Assembly (NCBI GenBank): GCA_039182715.1
Contig: JBCDBY010000288.1
Span: 1 to 5,946 of the forward strand
Origin: JBCDBY01 sp039182715
GTDB taxonomy: Bacteria; Planctomycetota; PLA2
Direction of reading: 5' to 3'
Length of the DNA: 5,946 nt
The notes under the pieces were generated by a model. The model saw nothing but the letters and a program-made list of their open reading frames with translations. It was not told the DNA's origin and did not search any database. Position numbers and translations under genes: made by a program. Below, in pieces: positions 5,783 through 5,946 of the stretch. Within the stretch, counting starts at the first letter, position 1. Each line of letters begins with the position of its first letter.

Positions 5783-5946
5783 GCGGCGCTGGCGGCGATC
5801 AGTTCCGGTCGCACGGTGTCGGCGCAGCGCGAGCAGCGGGTGCTCGAGGACGAGACGCGCGCCTTCAACAGTGCATACGCCCAGCTGCCTATGGCGCTCA
5901 ACGTCGTCAACGCGAGCGCGTACACGCAGGACAACCAGAACGTCGC
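5783..5946 (+). CDS. N-terminal fragment of the same PilX-like protein, inverted copy (partial at both ends)
   Basis: The + strand reads AALAAISSGRTVSAQREQR and then VLEDETRAFNSAYAQLPMAL onward, the second part being the first residues of the - strand protein with His to Pro at one site. The hydrophobic Ala/Leu/Ile run before SSGR looks like the C-terminal half of the N-terminal membrane helix typical of PilX-type and pilin-like proteins. No start codon is available upstream: the frame runs back into the antisense arm and meets a TGA at 5750-5752. It is best seen as the true upstream sequence of the long - strand gene, displaced by the fold-back, and not as a separate gene. Confidence 0.65.
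5837..5946 (+). repeat. Right arm of a terminal fold-back inverted repeat
   Basis: This is the inverted copy of 5671-5780 and runs to the last base of the window. A 56-bp spacer (5781-5836) separates the arms. The start of the right arm continues the reading frame of the spacer without a break. Confidence 0.95.

Noticed and set aside
5470..5934. A 154-codon - strand open frame that spans the fold-back junction
   Set aside because: It reads the antisense of the right arm and spacer and then an off-frame shadow of the PilX-like gene. It exists only because of the fold-back.

Overview
The window is GC-rich DNA of a Gram-negative bacterium. A TolC-family outer-membrane lipoprotein and a PilX/DUF4900-like pilus-type protein show the two-membrane envelope. 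This mix, with tandem STAS proteins and leaderless-looking starts, suggests an uncultured myxobacterial or deltaproteobacterial-type lineage, but no marker gene is present and the placement is weak. The sequence starts inside a gene and ends inside a fold-back, as a short metagenomic contig would.

Layout. Positions 1-179 hold the 3' end of an unrecognised + strand gene. Positions 257-904 hold two tandem + strand STAS-domain genes, 6 nt apart, which look like diverged paralogues of the anti-sigma-factor-antagonist type. Both keep the phosphorylatable serine and both lack the aspartate that usually precedes it. Positions about 904-1076 are a non-coding palindromic element with perfect 22-bp ends flanked by TA. 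It sits between the stop codons of the second STAS gene and the convergent TolC-family gene (1080-2522, - strand). A 121-bp divergent intergenic region separates that gene from a + strand Bax inhibitor-1/YccA-family membrane protein (2644-3366). A strong hairpin terminator at 3385-3419 closes that gene. It also lies beyond the stop of a long - strand gene (3441 to about 5780) encoding a PilX-like/DUF4900-like protein with a large Tyr/Thr/Val/Glu-rich repeat insert.

The right end is abnormal. From about 5781 the sequence turns back on itself: 5837-5946 is the reverse complement of 5671-5780 with one mismatch, around a 56-bp spacer. The spacer reads in frame, on the + strand, as the residues that should precede the truncated - strand protein. 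The simplest reading is a fold-back chimera at a contig end. A real inverted duplication is the alternative.

The genes do not form one pathway. The STAS pair is a small regulatory unit without its kinase or sigma factor in view, the TolC-like gene has no adjacent pump, and the BI-1 and PilX-like genes appear to be independent transcription units.
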